This document shows, one piece after another, positions 9,090 to 17,949 of a DNA stretch of 64,000 nucleotides. Under the pieces are notes generated by a model. It did not search any database and was not told the origin of the DNA. It worked only from the letters and a program-made list of their open reading frames with translations. Made by a program: the position numbers and the translations under genes. Source of the stretch: Myxococcus landrumus (lineage in GTDB: Bacteria; Myxococcota; Myxococcia; Myxococcales; Myxococcaceae); NCBI RefSeq assembly GCF_017301635.1, contig NZ_CP071091.1, positions 2,740,001-2,804,000 on the forward strand, read 5' to 3'. The number at the start of each line of letters is the position of its first letter. The stretch's first letter is position 1.

Positions 9090-9851
9090 TCACGCCCCCA
9101 CGGTCAACCGGGCCAGCGTGACGTCGTCATTGCGGATGACCTTGTTCGCGCGCAGGCCATCCACGAAGGGCTGGAAGCGCTCGTGCGGAGCCTCCGAGCC
9201 CCAGGCGGGCAAGGTCAGCCACGGCGTTCCGCCCCGCTCGTGCTCCGCCAGGAACCACTGCGCCAGGGCATCGGTCATGAGCATCAGGAGGTCTCCCGGA
9301 CGCAAGTCACCCGAGGCACAGCGCACGTACTCCCCCACGCGGCTGGTGTGTCCCTCATGCGTGGACACGAGGAAGGGCCGCGAGCCGAACGCCGCCGCCT
9401 TCTCCAACGGAAACGCGCACACGAGCCGCCCGTCCCTCACCTGGAACAGGCACGAGTCGCCCACCACCAACGCCGCCCACGTCCCCACGCCCGGCCGAGG
9501 CGACTGCTCACAGCGCACGCCCAGGAGCGTGGCGAAGGCACCCTCGCGCAGCTTCTCCTGCGCATACCAGGGGAGGTCGCGCGCCTCGACCTCGGAGCGC
9601 CACCGCCGCTGAAGACCCGGCAGCGCTTCGAGCAGCGCGGGAGGCTCACACATCATCCCCGCCACGTACTCGCGGGCCAGCAGCCGGGCCCACTGCCCGG
9701 AGAAGAGGCTCTCCGTGGCGCCATCGGCCACCGCCACGCGCAGCGTGTCGCCCTCCAGCGTGGAGGAGCGCTCGGATGCCCACGCGTCCTCGTTCTCCGA
9801 GGGCGTGTGCCCCGCCTTCTGAACGCTCACGACCTCGAGCTCGATTCGCAC
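9090..9851 (-). CDS. PP2C-family Ser/Thr phosphatase
   Basis: 253 residues. PP2C metal-binding motifs are in order: ENEDAW (20-24), VADGATES (41-48), a Gly-rich GVGTWAALVVGDSC strand pair, MTDALAQW and the C-terminal RNDDVTLARL. The enzyme removes phosphate from Ser/Thr, most simply from targets of the adjacent kinase. It lies between the vWA gene (22 bp upstream) and the kinase gene (4 bp downstream), all on the minus strand, so the three are expected to form one transcriptional unit. No signal peptide or membrane segment is seen, so it should be cytoplasmic. Confidence 0.85.
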   Translation of the reverse strand: MRIELEVVSVQKAGHTPSENEDAWASERSSTLEGDTLRVAVADGATESLFSGQWARLLAREYVAGMMCEPPALLEALPGLQRRWRSEVEARDLPWYAQEKLREGAFATLLGVRCEQSPRPGVGTWAALVVGDSCLFQVRDGRLVCAFPLEKAAAFGSRPFLVSTHEGHTSRVGEYVRCASGDLRPGDLLMLMTDALAQWFLAEHERGGTPWLTLPAWGSEAPHERFQPFVDGLRANKVIRNDDVTLARLTVGA

Positions 9852-9873
9852 GTTGGCGCCCTTTCGACGAGGG

Positions 9874-10734
9874 TCAGCGCAGGTTGCCGGGCCGGGTCCC
9901 GATGTTCAGGAACTTGATGAGCGACACGATGTCCGCGTTGAAGGTGAAGGCACGAGCGCCCTCGCGCACGGCATGCCCTTCCTCCCGCGCCGCCTCGCGC
10001 ATGCCCGGCGTGAGCGGGCTGGAGAGGTCGAAGAGCAGTCGCGCGTGCGCGTCCGGCAGGGCGACCTCCGCATCGGGGAACTGGATGGGCTGCGCGGGAA
10101 TCGAGGACAGGTGCACGTTGAGCAGCAGCACCGCGCCGTCATCGCCACGCACCGAGCGCAACGCGGACGCGGCCTCCGTCGGGTCTCCATCCGTGGGCTG
10201 CCCGTCGGAAATGTTCACCACGATGGGCGGGAAGCTCTCGGGATGCCGGCGCATCCACTCCCCCACCAGCTCCGTGGCCCGCCCGAGCACCTGACACATG
10301 GGCGTCGGCCCGTGGGCCTTCGGCTCGAACCAGACGGGAAAGCGGACCTTCTCGCGCACCAGTCCCCCCATCCCGTCCTCACGCTCGCGCGTGCGCTCCT
10401 CCAGTCGCGCGGGGCCGTGGCCCACCTCGCTGATGGGAACGAGCCCTCGACCCGCGAGCGGACCGGAGAAGGCGGAGCCCACGTGCTCCCCGTAGCCGAG
10501 CACGCCCAGGTGGAAGTAGTCCCGGATGCCGTCCTCCCGGGCGCAGCGCACCACCAGGTTCTGGAGCAGGCGGTTGGTGACGTCCGCCACCCCTTCCGCC
10601 TTCTTGCGCGTGCCGCCGGGGCCACCGAAGGGCTCCTCCATGGAGCCGGACTGGTCCACCAGGAGGAGGATGCACGCGGGCTGGGTGCGGCTGATTTCCG
10701 CCGAATAGGCCATGGTCCGGGGGACCATACCCAT
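9874..10734 (-). CDS. von Willebrand factor A domain protein (TerY-like)
   Basis: Up to 286 residues. A MIDAS metal site is complete: Asp27-x-Ser29-x-Ser31 (DQSGSM), Thr143 (GPTPM) and Asp176 (SDGQPTDGD). There is no signal peptide, so it is a cytoplasmic vWA scaffold like TerY. An alternative start is the ATG at 10713 (MAYSAEISRTQP), which begins just before the first core strand and may be the true one. It is the first gene of the minus-strand run vWA -> PP2C -> kinase -> beta-lactamase fold. In TerY-P systems the vWA protein is thought to organise the kinase and phosphatase; that role here is inferred from gene order. Confidence 0.82.
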   Translation of the reverse strand: MGMVPRTMAYSAEISRTQPACILLLVDQSGSMEEPFGGPGGTRKKAEGVADVTNRLLQNLVVRCAREDGIRDYFHLGVLGYGEHVGSAFSGPLAGRGLVPISEVGHGPARLEERTREREDGMGGLVREKVRFPVWFEPKAHGPTPMCQVLGRATELVGEWMRRHPESFPPIVVNISDGQPTDGDPTEAASALRSVRGDDGAVLLLNVHLSSIPAQPIQFPDAEVALPDAHARLLFDLSSPLTPGMREAAREEGHAVREGARAFTFNADIVSLIKFLNIGTRPGNLR

Positions 10735-10822
10735 TCACTCGCGGGGAATCGATGCGGGCCTACCGAGCCCCGCCGCATGGGACCCTCCACGCGGCGGAGC
10801 ACGGGCCCTTCACTTCACGCGA

Positions 10823-12022
10823 CTACTTGCCCATCTCGGCCACGTAGGCGCCGGCGAGCTGGGAGAACTTGAGCGCGTGGGTGGCCATGCCCGCGGTGGG
10901 GCGGGCACGGGAAATCGTGTCGTTCACCGTGTGGATGTACGGGTTGCCCTGGCTGACGACGGCCTCATGCGGGATGGACGCCGCGAAGCCCGCGTTCGTC
11001 CACGACGCATGGTCCGAGCACGCGTAGCCGCACGTCGTGTTGATGTGCGTGACGCCCGGCAGGTACGTGGTGATGAGGTTGCGGAGGAACGTGTTCTGCG
11101 CCGCGTTGGTGTAGTCGGTGACGATGCCGATGTCCGCCGAGGTGCCCCGGTAGTTCGTCATGTCGAGCTGGAGCACGCCCACCACGTTGATGCCGTTGTT
11201 GCGGTGGTAGGTGGCGATCTCCTTCGAGCCGCGCAGACCCACCTCCTCCGCCGCGTAGCCGATGAACTTGATGGTGCGCTGCGGCCGGTAGTTGCAGGCC
11301 ACCATCGCCCGGATGACGTCCGTGAAGGACGCGATGCCGGAGGCGTTGTCATCCGCGCCAGGCGCCACGCTGCCCGAGGACGTGGAGTCCAGGTGACCGC
11401 CCACCACGACGACCTCGCTGGGGAACGTGGTGCCCGTGACGGTGAGGACCACGGACGGCTGCGCCCACGCCGCGTGGGTGAACAGCGACGCGGCCATGTC
11501 GGAGCGGCTGGACGCCAGGCTCGCCCAGTGCGAGCGCAGCCAGTTGGCCGCGCTCACGCCCGTCGAGGACGTGTAGTAGCGCGTCGTGTACGCGGCCATC
11601 GAGTTGATGGTGCCGCGCACGTTGGCCTCCGACACCGTGCTGGCAAGGCAGTTGGCGACGGCGGCGTTGGTCAGCGTGTACAGCGGCGGCCCCAGGGTAT
11701 CGATGCGCGACGCCGGCGCGGGTACCAGCGCCTTCTCCGCCGCGTCCAGACTCTCGTAGGTGACGAAGCCCGCGCAGCGGTTGAACTTCTCGTGCATGAC
11801 ATGCGCGATGCTCTCCAGCTGGGACTCACGGACGGGAATCACCGTCACGTCGCCCTTCGCCAGCGAGGCGGGGGGCATGGCCCAACCTTCCTTCGCGAAG
11901 GCTTCCGCGACAGGTTCCAGGGCATCGGAGCCCAGCGAAATCCACAGCTCTTGGTCATCGGCCCCAGCGAAGGCCGCGGTAGGGCTCAGCAAAAACAGGG
12001 CAAACGGAATCAACCGCTTCAT
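10823..12022 (-). CDS. Secreted M28 zinc aminopeptidase (leucyl aminopeptidase type)
   Basis: 399 residues from ATG 12022, with GAGGAG about 9 bp upstream and a clear signal peptide (MKRLIPFALFLLSPTAAFA). All five zinc ligands and the catalytic base of the Vibrio aminopeptidase type are visible: His210 (GGHLDST), Asp224 (GADDNASG), Glu259/260 (AAEEVGLRG), Asp287 (QLDMT) and His364 (YIHTVND). It also has the CSDHASW loop. The ~100 residues between the signal and the catalytic domain look like the inhibitory propeptide of that group. Likely an exported two-zinc peptidase used in predatory or protein-feeding growth. Confidence 0.9.
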   Translation of the reverse strand: MKRLIPFALFLLSPTAAFAGADDQELWISLGSDALEPVAEAFAKEGWAMPPASLAKGDVTVIPVRESQLESIAHVMHEKFNRCAGFVTYESLDAAEKALVPAPASRIDTLGPPLYTLTNAAVANCLASTVSEANVRGTINSMAAYTTRYYTSSTGVSAANWLRSHWASLASSRSDMAASLFTHAAWAQPSVVLTVTGTTFPSEVVVVGGHLDSTSSGSVAPGADDNASGIASFTDVIRAMVACNYRPQRTIKFIGYAAEEVGLRGSKEIATYHRNNGINVVGVLQLDMTNYRGTSADIGIVTDYTNAAQNTFLRNLITTYLPGVTHINTTCGYACSDHASWTNAGFAASIPHEAVVSQGNPYIHTVNDTISRARPTAGMATHALKFSQLAGAYVAEMGK

Positions 12023-12155
12023 GAGCAGCGCTCCTCGGTGTGTGGGTGGTGCGTCGCGGATCACCGCGGCCAGCCGAATCAAGCGGCCTCCGCGCGTGGT
12101 CCCGACGCCGTGAACACCAGGTGGCGAACGCGTCGTCGGGGACGGACCGGCACTT

Positions 12156-12178
12156 TCGGCTTATCCAGCAAAAGCCGA
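12156..12178 (-). repeat. 7-bp inverted repeat between MscS and aminopeptidase genes
   Basis: TCGGCTT, 9-nt spacer, AAGCCGA: a perfect stem about 110 bp past the MscS stop codon and about 135 bp upstream of the aminopeptidase start, both on the minus strand. There is no T-run after it, so it is a poor classical terminator. It could be an operator or a weak transcript-end hairpin. Confidence 0.35.
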
Positions 12179-12289
12179 CAACTCATCCCACCCCGAAACA
12201 CCTACTGGGAGTGTTCGCCAGTCAACAAACCCGGGGAGACACGCGGTGTCACGTCCATGAAACGACACCGGATCCCCGTGGGTCAGGAC

Positions 12290-13510
12290 TCACTCGCCCG
12301 GCATCGTGGCGAGGACGTTGGCTCCGGAGCGCACCGTGACGGGAGCGTCGCCGGACTCCGTGAGGCTCGCCTCGGTGCGCACCATCGGGAGCCCGTGGGG
12401 CTGCTCGCGCAAGAAGGCCATGAGCTTCTCGCGGACGATGCAGCGCAGCTCGAAGGCCTTGCCCGCGTCCGACGCGCTCACCAGCGCGCGCAGCTTCATG
12501 GTGCGCTCGGACAGGTCCGTCACCTGGAGCGCGTGCACCTTGCCGTCCCACAAGCCCCGGGACTCGTGCTCCAGCACGCGCTTGAGCTCCGCGCGCACCG
12601 CGGGCACATCGGTGCGGAAGTCCACGTAGAGCTCCGCGGTGCCCATGATGTCGGGCGACACCTTGCTCCAGTTCTGGAAGGGCTTCTCCAGGAAGTGGCC
12701 CATGGGAATCACCAGCCGGCGCAGGTCCCACACCTTCACCACGACATAGGTGAGCGTGATTTCCTCCACCCAGCCCCACTCGTTCTCCACAATGACGGTG
12801 TCGCCAATGCGGATGGGCTGGGTGATGGAGAGCTGGATGCCGGCGAGCAGCGTCGAGATGGACTTCTGCGCCGCCAGGCCGATGAAGAGGCCGGCGATAC
12901 CCGCGGAGGCCAGCAGCGACACGCCCACGTTGCGCACCGCCTCGAACTGGAGCAGCAGCAGCGAGGCGCTGATGAGCACCACCGCCACTTCAATCACCCG
13001 GCGCAGCACCGCCAACTGCGTGCGCAGGCCGCGCGCACGGCCCACGTTGCCGCCCTGCTCCTCGCGAGCCACCGTCTGCTCGACGAAGCGCGCCGCGAGA
13101 TTCACGAAGCGCAGGAGGAACCACGCCATCGCGGCCAACCCCACCGAGCGCGCCGCCAGCTCCACGCCCTGCTTCGCCGAGGGAGGCAGCTTCAGCGCCC
13201 ACAGCCCCGTGGCCACCAGCACGACGAAGAGCAGGTAGCGCAGCGGCCCTCGCGCCGACGCCGCCAGTTGGTCATCCCACCCCGACTTCGTCAGCGCCGT
13301 GGCCCGGTCCACCACCCGCATCACCAGCCACTCCAGGCCCCGGCCCAACAACCACGCCCCCACCACCAGCACCCCCAAGCCCGCCCATTGCCACAGCTCC
13401 AACCCCCACCACGCCGAGTCCAGCGCCGGCACGGGCAGCGGAGCCCCCTCCTGGGGAGCCTCGACAGGCGCGGTGGACAGCAACGACAACAAGGGGATGG
13501 AACGGACCAT
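12290..13510 (-). CDS. MscS-family mechanosensitive ion channel
   Basis: 406 residues from ATG 13510 (MVRSIPLLSLL), with GAGAGG about 10 bp upstream. Several membrane helices (WQWAGLGVLVVGAWLLG, RYLLFVVLVATGLWAL, VGLAAMAWFLLRFV, VAVVLISASLLLL) are followed by the pore-lining Gly/Ala-rich TM3 (NVGVSLLASAGIAGLFIGLA) and the beta domain entry IRIGDTVIVENEWGWVEEI, diagnostic of MscS. It should be an inner-membrane channel that releases solutes on hypo-osmotic shock. It carries an extra pair of N-terminal helices relative to E. coli MscS. No operon partner is obvious. Confidence 0.9.
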   Translation of the reverse strand: MVRSIPLLSLLSTAPVEAPQEGAPLPVPALDSAWWGLELWQWAGLGVLVVGAWLLGRGLEWLVMRVVDRATALTKSGWDDQLAASARGPLRYLLFVVLVATGLWALKLPPSAKQGVELAARSVGLAAMAWFLLRFVNLAARFVEQTVAREEQGGNVGRARGLRTQLAVLRRVIEVAVVLISASLLLLQFEAVRNVGVSLLASAGIAGLFIGLAAQKSISTLLAGIQLSITQPIRIGDTVIVENEWGWVEEITLTYVVVKVWDLRRLVIPMGHFLEKPFQNWSKVSPDIMGTAELYVDFRTDVPAVRAELKRVLEHESRGLWDGKVHALQVTDLSERTMKLRALVSASDAGKAFELRCIVREKLMAFLREQPHGLPMVRTEASLTESGDAPVTVRSGANVLATMPGE

Positions 13511-13762
13511 GTCTGGAGACCTCTCGCGGTGGAGCGCCCAGAAGCCGTCCACCACGCGCCTCCCTCTCGCGGATGTCCCCCTCGGGCATATAGTTTGAGG
13601 TCAAAGGTACTATCGGGACTGCCCGGTCGGGTCCAGCAACTTCGCCACGCGGAGACACGCTCCAGGGCCCGGCGCGTCGTCCCGCCGACACACGAGGGAG
13701 GCGCCGCTCAGTCGGCGCGACGCCCCCACTCGACGTGTCTCTTCGCTCCGGGCGGGTGAGGC

Positions 13763-15211
13763 TCAGTCTTCCCGCGCGGGGCCCTGCTTCAACACGAGCA
13801 GGCGAATCTCGGTCATGTCCTCGATGGCGTACTTCACGCCCTCGCGGCCCAGGCCGGAGCTCTTCACGCCGCCGTAGGGCATGGTGTCGACGCGGAAGCT
13901 CGGCACGTCGCCCACCACCACGCCACCCACCTCCAGGTCGTCCCAGGCCCGCATCGCGCGGGACAGGTCATTGGTGAAGAGGCCCGCCTGCAAGCCGAAG
14001 CGGCCCGCGTTCACCCGGCGCAGGGCGTCGGTGAAGGACTCGAAGGACTCGAGCAGCACCACCGGTCCGAAGGCCTCTTCGGTGTGGAGGGGTTCGTCCG
14101 TGGGGACCCCCTCGAGCACGGTGGCTTCGAGCAGCGCGCCCTGACGCCCACCGCCCGTCAACACCCGGGCGCCTCGCGCCACCGCGCTCTGAATCCAACC
14201 CTCGAGCCGACGCGCCGCGGGCTCGTCAATCATGGGCCCCAGCGTGGTGGCCTCGTCGCGGGGATTGCCCGCGCGAAGGGCTCGGGCGCGAGCGACGAGC
14301 TTCTCCTTGAGCGCCTCGTAGTGCGTGGTGTGCACCAGCACGCGCTGCACGGAGATGCAGCTCTGCCCCGACTGGAAGAAGGCCCCGAGCGCGACGCGGT
14401 CCGCAATCGCGTCCAGCGGCGCGCCCGGCTCCTTGTCCACGACACACGCCGCGTTGCCGCCCAGCTCCAGCACCACCTTCTTGCGCCCCGCGCGCGCCTT
14501 GAGCTCCCAGCCCACCTTCTCCGAGCCGGTGAAGGACAGGAGCTTGAGCCGCTCGTCCTCGATGAGCGGGCCGATGTCCGCGAGCCGGGGCGTGACGACG
14601 GAGAATGCGCCCTCCGGGAGGTTCGTCTCCGCGAGCACCTCCGCGAGCACCATCGCGCTCACGGGCGTGCGGTCCGACGGCTTGAGGATGAAGGGGCAGC
14701 CCGCGGCGATGGCGGGCGCCACCTTGTGGGCCACCAGGTTGAGCGGGAAGTTGAACGGGGTGATGAGCGACACGGGCCCCACCGGCACGCGTCGGGTGAA
14801 GCCCCGGTAGCCCTCGGCGCGGGCGGAGACCTCCAGGTTGAGGACCTCGCCTCCGCCGCGCACGGCCTCCTCGGCGGCGGCCTTGAAGGTCTCGATGAGG
14901 CGGGTGACTTCGCCCCGCGCGTCGCGCAGCGGCTTGCCCGCCTCGATGCAGAGAATCCCGGCGAGCTCCTCCGCCCGCTCCTGGAAGCGGCGCACGCAAT
15001 GCTCCAGCACCGCCTGCCTCGCGTGCGGTGGCAGCTTGCGCATGGGCTCGGTGGCGCGCACGGCCGCGGCGATGGCCTCCTCCACGTCGGCCGCGCTCGA
15101 GAGCGCGACGCGTGTCACCACCTCACCGGAGAACTTGTCGACGACGGGCAGGTCCTCGTTGGGCCGCCGAGGGCGGTTGGCCAGGTAGAACGGATAGCGG
15201 TCAGCCAACAT
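13763..15211 (-). CDS. NAD(P)-dependent aldehyde dehydrogenase
   Basis: 482 residues from ATG 15211 (MLADRYPFYLANRP), which lies 11 bp inside the 3' end of the upstream thiamine-diphosphate enzyme gene. The ALDH catalytic residues are present: Asn154 (TPFNFPLN), Glu249 (LELGGNAAC) and nucleophile Cys285 (QSGQSCISVQR), plus the FTGSEKVG cofactor turn. It oxidises an aldehyde to the acid, or to the CoA ester if CoA enters. The coupling to the acetolactate-synthase-like gene suggests it acts on an aldehyde made or released by that enzyme, but the substrate is not shown by sequence. Confidence 0.9.
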   Translation of the reverse strand: MLADRYPFYLANRPRRPNEDLPVVDKFSGEVVTRVALSSAADVEEAIAAAVRATEPMRKLPPHARQAVLEHCVRRFQERAEELAGILCIEAGKPLRDARGEVTRLIETFKAAAEEAVRGGGEVLNLEVSARAEGYRGFTRRVPVGPVSLITPFNFPLNLVAHKVAPAIAAGCPFILKPSDRTPVSAMVLAEVLAETNLPEGAFSVVTPRLADIGPLIEDERLKLLSFTGSEKVGWELKARAGRKKVVLELGGNAACVVDKEPGAPLDAIADRVALGAFFQSGQSCISVQRVLVHTTHYEALKEKLVARARALRAGNPRDEATTLGPMIDEPAARRLEGWIQSAVARGARVLTGGGRQGALLEATVLEGVPTDEPLHTEEAFGPVVLLESFESFTDALRRVNAGRFGLQAGLFTNDLSRAMRAWDDLEVGGVVVGDVPSFRVDTMPYGGVKSSGLGREGVKYAIEDMTEIRLLVLKQGPARED

Positions 15212-16847
15212 GGTGTGCCTCCTCTTCCTTCTCTCCCACGCCCAGCGCGCGGGTGTTGTCCGAGTAGTCAATGGGCAGGTCGATGACGTGCACGCCGCCC
15301 GAGTCGAGGCAGCGCGCGAGCGTGGCGCCGAACTCCGACGCGCTGGTGGGGCGGTGTCCCTTGGCGCCGTACGCCTCCGCGTAGCGGACGAAGTCGGGGT
15401 TGCCCAGCGTCATGCCGTAGTCAGGCAGGCCCATCTCGCCCTGCTTCCAGCGAATCATCCCGTAGCCGTCGTCGCGCACGACGATGACCGTCAGGTCCAG
15501 CCCCAGGCGCACCGCCGTCTCCAGCTCCTGGGAGTTCATCATGAACCCGCCGTCGCCAGCGACCGCGACCACCTTGCGGCGCGGGTGCACGAGCTTCGCG
15601 GCAATCGCGGACGGCAGGCCCGCGCCCATCGTCGCGAGCGCGTTGTCGAGCAGCAGCGTGTTGGGCTTGCGCGTCCGGTAGTAGCGGGCGAACCACAGCT
15701 TGTACATGCCGTTGTCCAGGCAGACGATGCCGTCATCGGGCAGCGCGCGCCGCACCTCGGCCACCAGCCGCGCGGGGTAGATGGGGAAGCGGTCATCCGC
15801 GAAGCCGCGCTGGAGCTGCGTCTCCAGTCCGGCCCGTGCCTTCTCGAACGGCGCGAAGTCCCAGTTGCCGCGCCCCTCCAGCCCCTGGGTGATGCGCCAC
15901 ACCGCGTTCGCGATGTCGCCCGTCACCTCCAGCTTCGGGAAGTAGACCGGGTCCACCTCCGCCGAGGAGAAGTTGAGGTGCACCACCGCGCGCTTGTTGT
16001 CGCGCATGACGAAGGGCGGCTTCTCGATGACGTCGTGGCCCACGTTGATGATGCAGTCGGACGCCTCGATGGCGCGGTGGACGAAGTCACCGTCCGTCAG
16101 CGCGGCGGTGCCCATCCACAGCGGGTGGGACTCATCCACCACGCCCTTGCCCATCTGCGTGCTCGAGAAGGGAATGCCCACCCGGTCCACGAGGACCCGG
16201 AGCATCTCCGACGTGAGCTTCCGGTTGGCGCCCGCGCCAATCATCAGCAGGGGCCGGCGCGCGGAGGCGATGGTCTCCACGGCCTGAGCGATGGAGCCCT
16301 CGTCCGCCACGGGCCTGCGCCACGCGCTGGGCGCCAGGAGCGGGGCCTCGGTGGTCTCACGCGCCACGTCCTCGGGCAGCTCCAGGTGCGTGGCCCCGGG
16401 GCGCTCCTCCTCCGCGCGGCGGAAGGCCTCGCGCACGGCCGAGGGGACGTGCTCCGAGGAGACCAGCGTGCGCGTCAGCTTGGTGAGCGGACGCATCATC
16501 CCGACCACGTCCACAATCTGGAAGTGGGCCTGCTTGCTCACCTTGATGGGCTTCTGCCCGGTGAGCATCACCATGGGCATGGCGCCCAGCTGCGCGTACG
16601 CGGCGGGCGTGACGAGGTTGGTGGCGCCCGGCCCCAGCGTCGCCAGGCTCACGCCCGCGCGCCCCGTCAGCCGCCCCCACGTCGCCGCCATGAAGCCCGC
16701 CGCCTGCTCATGGCGGGTGACGACCAGGCGCAGGCTGGAGGAGCGCATCGACTCCAGCAGGTCCAGGTTCTCTTCTCCGGGGAGCCCGAAGACGTAGCGA
16801 ACACCCTCGGCTTCCAGCGCTTTGACGAACAGGTCCGATGCCTTCAT
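15201..16847 (-). CDS. Acetolactate synthase large subunit-type thiamine-diphosphate enzyme
   Basis: 548 residues from ATG 16847 (MKASDLFVKALEAEG), preceded by GGAAGGA. Motifs are FGLPGEENLDLL, catalytic Glu47 in TRHEQAAGFMA, and a C-terminal ThDP/Mg site GDGGFMMNSQELETAV followed by VVRDDGYGMIRW. Overall it aligns with the AHAS/AlsS group, which condenses pyruvate with an acceptor. No regulatory small subunit is adjacent, so it is more likely a catabolic or specialised member than the ilvB biosynthetic enzyme. It is translationally coupled to the aldehyde dehydrogenase and divergent from a LysR gene. Confidence 0.85.
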   Translation of the reverse strand: MKASDLFVKALEAEGVRYVFGLPGEENLDLLESMRSSSLRLVVTRHEQAAGFMAATWGRLTGRAGVSLATLGPGATNLVTPAAYAQLGAMPMVMLTGQKPIKVSKQAHFQIVDVVGMMRPLTKLTRTLVSSEHVPSAVREAFRRAEEERPGATHLELPEDVARETTEAPLLAPSAWRRPVADEGSIAQAVETIASARRPLLMIGAGANRKLTSEMLRVLVDRVGIPFSSTQMGKGVVDESHPLWMGTAALTDGDFVHRAIEASDCIINVGHDVIEKPPFVMRDNKRAVVHLNFSSAEVDPVYFPKLEVTGDIANAVWRITQGLEGRGNWDFAPFEKARAGLETQLQRGFADDRFPIYPARLVAEVRRALPDDGIVCLDNGMYKLWFARYYRTRKPNTLLLDNALATMGAGLPSAIAAKLVHPRRKVVAVAGDGGFMMNSQELETAVRLGLDLTVIVVRDDGYGMIRWKQGEMGLPDYGMTLGNPDFVRYAEAYGAKGHRPTSASEFGATLARCLDSGGVHVIDLPIDYSDNTRALGVGEKEEEAHHVG

Positions 16848-16926
16848 CGCGTCCTTCCTTTGTGTGACACCGCATGTTCTACGCGCGGGGGGTCGATTCG
16901 TGCATTCGTTTGTTCGCATGGAGTCG

Positions 16927-16941
16927 ATAGATGCCATCTAT
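16927..16941. promoter_or_regulatory. LysR-type operator (T-N11-A) in the divergent promoter region
   Basis: ATAGATG-C-CATCTAT is a perfect 7-1-7 inverted repeat and contains the T-N11-A core of LysR regulators. It starts 24 bp upstream of the LysR start codon and 80 bp upstream of the thiamine-diphosphate enzyme start, in the 103-bp divergent gap. This position fits autoregulation plus activation of the divergent pair. Binding by the adjacent regulator is inferred. Confidence 0.7.
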
Positions 16942-16950
16942 GATGGCGCC

Positions 16951-17835
16951 ATGGAGCTCCGGCACCTGCGCTACTTCACCGCCGTGGCGGACACGCTTCA
17001 CTTCGGCCGGGCCGCACGGCGCGTCCATGTGTCCCAGCCCACGCTGTCCCAGCAAGTCCGCCAGCTCGAGGAGGAGCTCGGCACGCCCCTGTTCGAGCGC
17101 GCCCGCACGGGGGTCCGCCTGACGCAAGCAGGCGAGCTGTTCCGCACCTACGCCTCGCGGGCGCTGGAGGACGTGGACGCGGGCCGGGTGGCCGTGGGGG
17201 CGCTGCGCGGACTGGCGACGGGAGCGCTGCGCGTGGGCTATCCCCCCAGCATGCGCGGCCTCGTGGTGCCCGCGCTGGCGTCGGTGCTGCGACGGCATCC
17301 AGGGCTCGCGCTGAGCGCGGAAGAGGCCGTGGTGCGCAAGCTGGAGCGGCGGCTGGCGGATGGAAAGCTGGACGTGGGGTTGGGCTATGCGCCGGCCCGC
17401 TCCCCGGACCTGGACACCGAGGCCGTCTTCGACAGCCGGCTGGCGCTCGTCGTGGCGCGAGGCCATGCGCTCGCGGGAGCGGAGAGCGTGGGGGCCCGGC
17501 AGCTCACCAACGAGCGCTTCGCCCTGCTCGCCCCGGGCCTGCGCGCACGCTCACGCGTGGATGCGTACTTCGCGACGCTCAAGCTGTCGCCTCACGTGGC
17601 GCTGGAGTCCAACGCGGTCGCGACGGTGCTGGCCATCGTCCGCGCGGGGCTCGCCGTCACGGTGCTCCCCGAGCCGCGCCTCGCCGACGTGGAGCGGCTG
17701 GTCGTGAAGCGGCTGTCCCCCGCGCCGCGCACGGAGCTCGCCGCCCTGCTGTGGCGCAAGGGCGCTCCTCGCGCGCCCGCGGCGGAGCTGTTCGCCGCGG
17801 AGGTGCGTGCGCGCGCGCAGGAGTCCGGCGACTGA
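16951..17835 (+). CDS. LysR-family transcriptional regulator
   Basis: 294 residues from ATG 16951 (MELRHLRYFTAVADTLHFG). This start is chosen because LysR proteins begin with this strand and because upstream in-frame starts would cover the operator. The winged helix-turn-helix is FGRAARRVHVSQPTLSQQVR (residues ~18-37), followed by LEEELGTPLFER. The effector domain (ALRVGYPPSMRG onward) has the usual periplasmic-binding-protein fold pattern. It most likely controls the divergent acetolactate synthase-like/aldehyde dehydrogenase pair. Confidence 0.92.
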   Translation: MELRHLRYFTAVADTLHFGRAARRVHVSQPTLSQQVRQLEEELGTPLFERARTGVRLTQAGELFRTYASRALEDVDAGRVAVGALRGLATGALRVGYPPSMRGLVVPALASVLRRHPGLALSAEEAVVRKLERRLADGKLDVGLGYAPARSPDLDTEAVFDSRLALVVARGHALAGAESVGARQLTNERFALLAPGLRARSRVDAYFATLKLSPHVALESNAVATVLAIVRAGLAVTVLPEPRLADVERLVVKRLSPAPRTELAALLWRKGAPRAPAAELFAAEVRARAQESGD

Positions 17836-17859
17836 GGGGTTCCACGCACAACCGGATGG

Positions 17860-17887
17860 TTGACTGTCCAACCGTCGTGACTATCCT
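17860..17887 (+). promoter_or_regulatory. Sigma-70-like promoter for the VOC protein gene
   Basis: TTGACT (17860-17865) and TATCCT (17882-17887) are separated by 16 bp and lie 62 bp upstream of the ATG at 17950. The -35 box sits inside overlapping GGTT/AACC inverted repeats (ACCGGATGGTT, GGTTGAC...TCCAACC), which could form an operator for a repressor. Confidence 0.5.
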
Positions 17888-17949
17888 CAACGAGTTGGTT
17901 GAACGTCGCGCGGAATGGTCCGTGCCGGTCCACCCACTCCCGAGGGACG

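Noticed and set aside
12141-12170. Sigma-54 promoter (GGCACTTTCGGC)
   Set aside because: GG and GC are 8 nt apart, not the required 10.
10712-13759. Plus-strand open frame of more than 1,000 codons
   Set aside because: Runs opposite the M28, MscS and intergenic sequence with no domain pattern; a GC-rich shadow.
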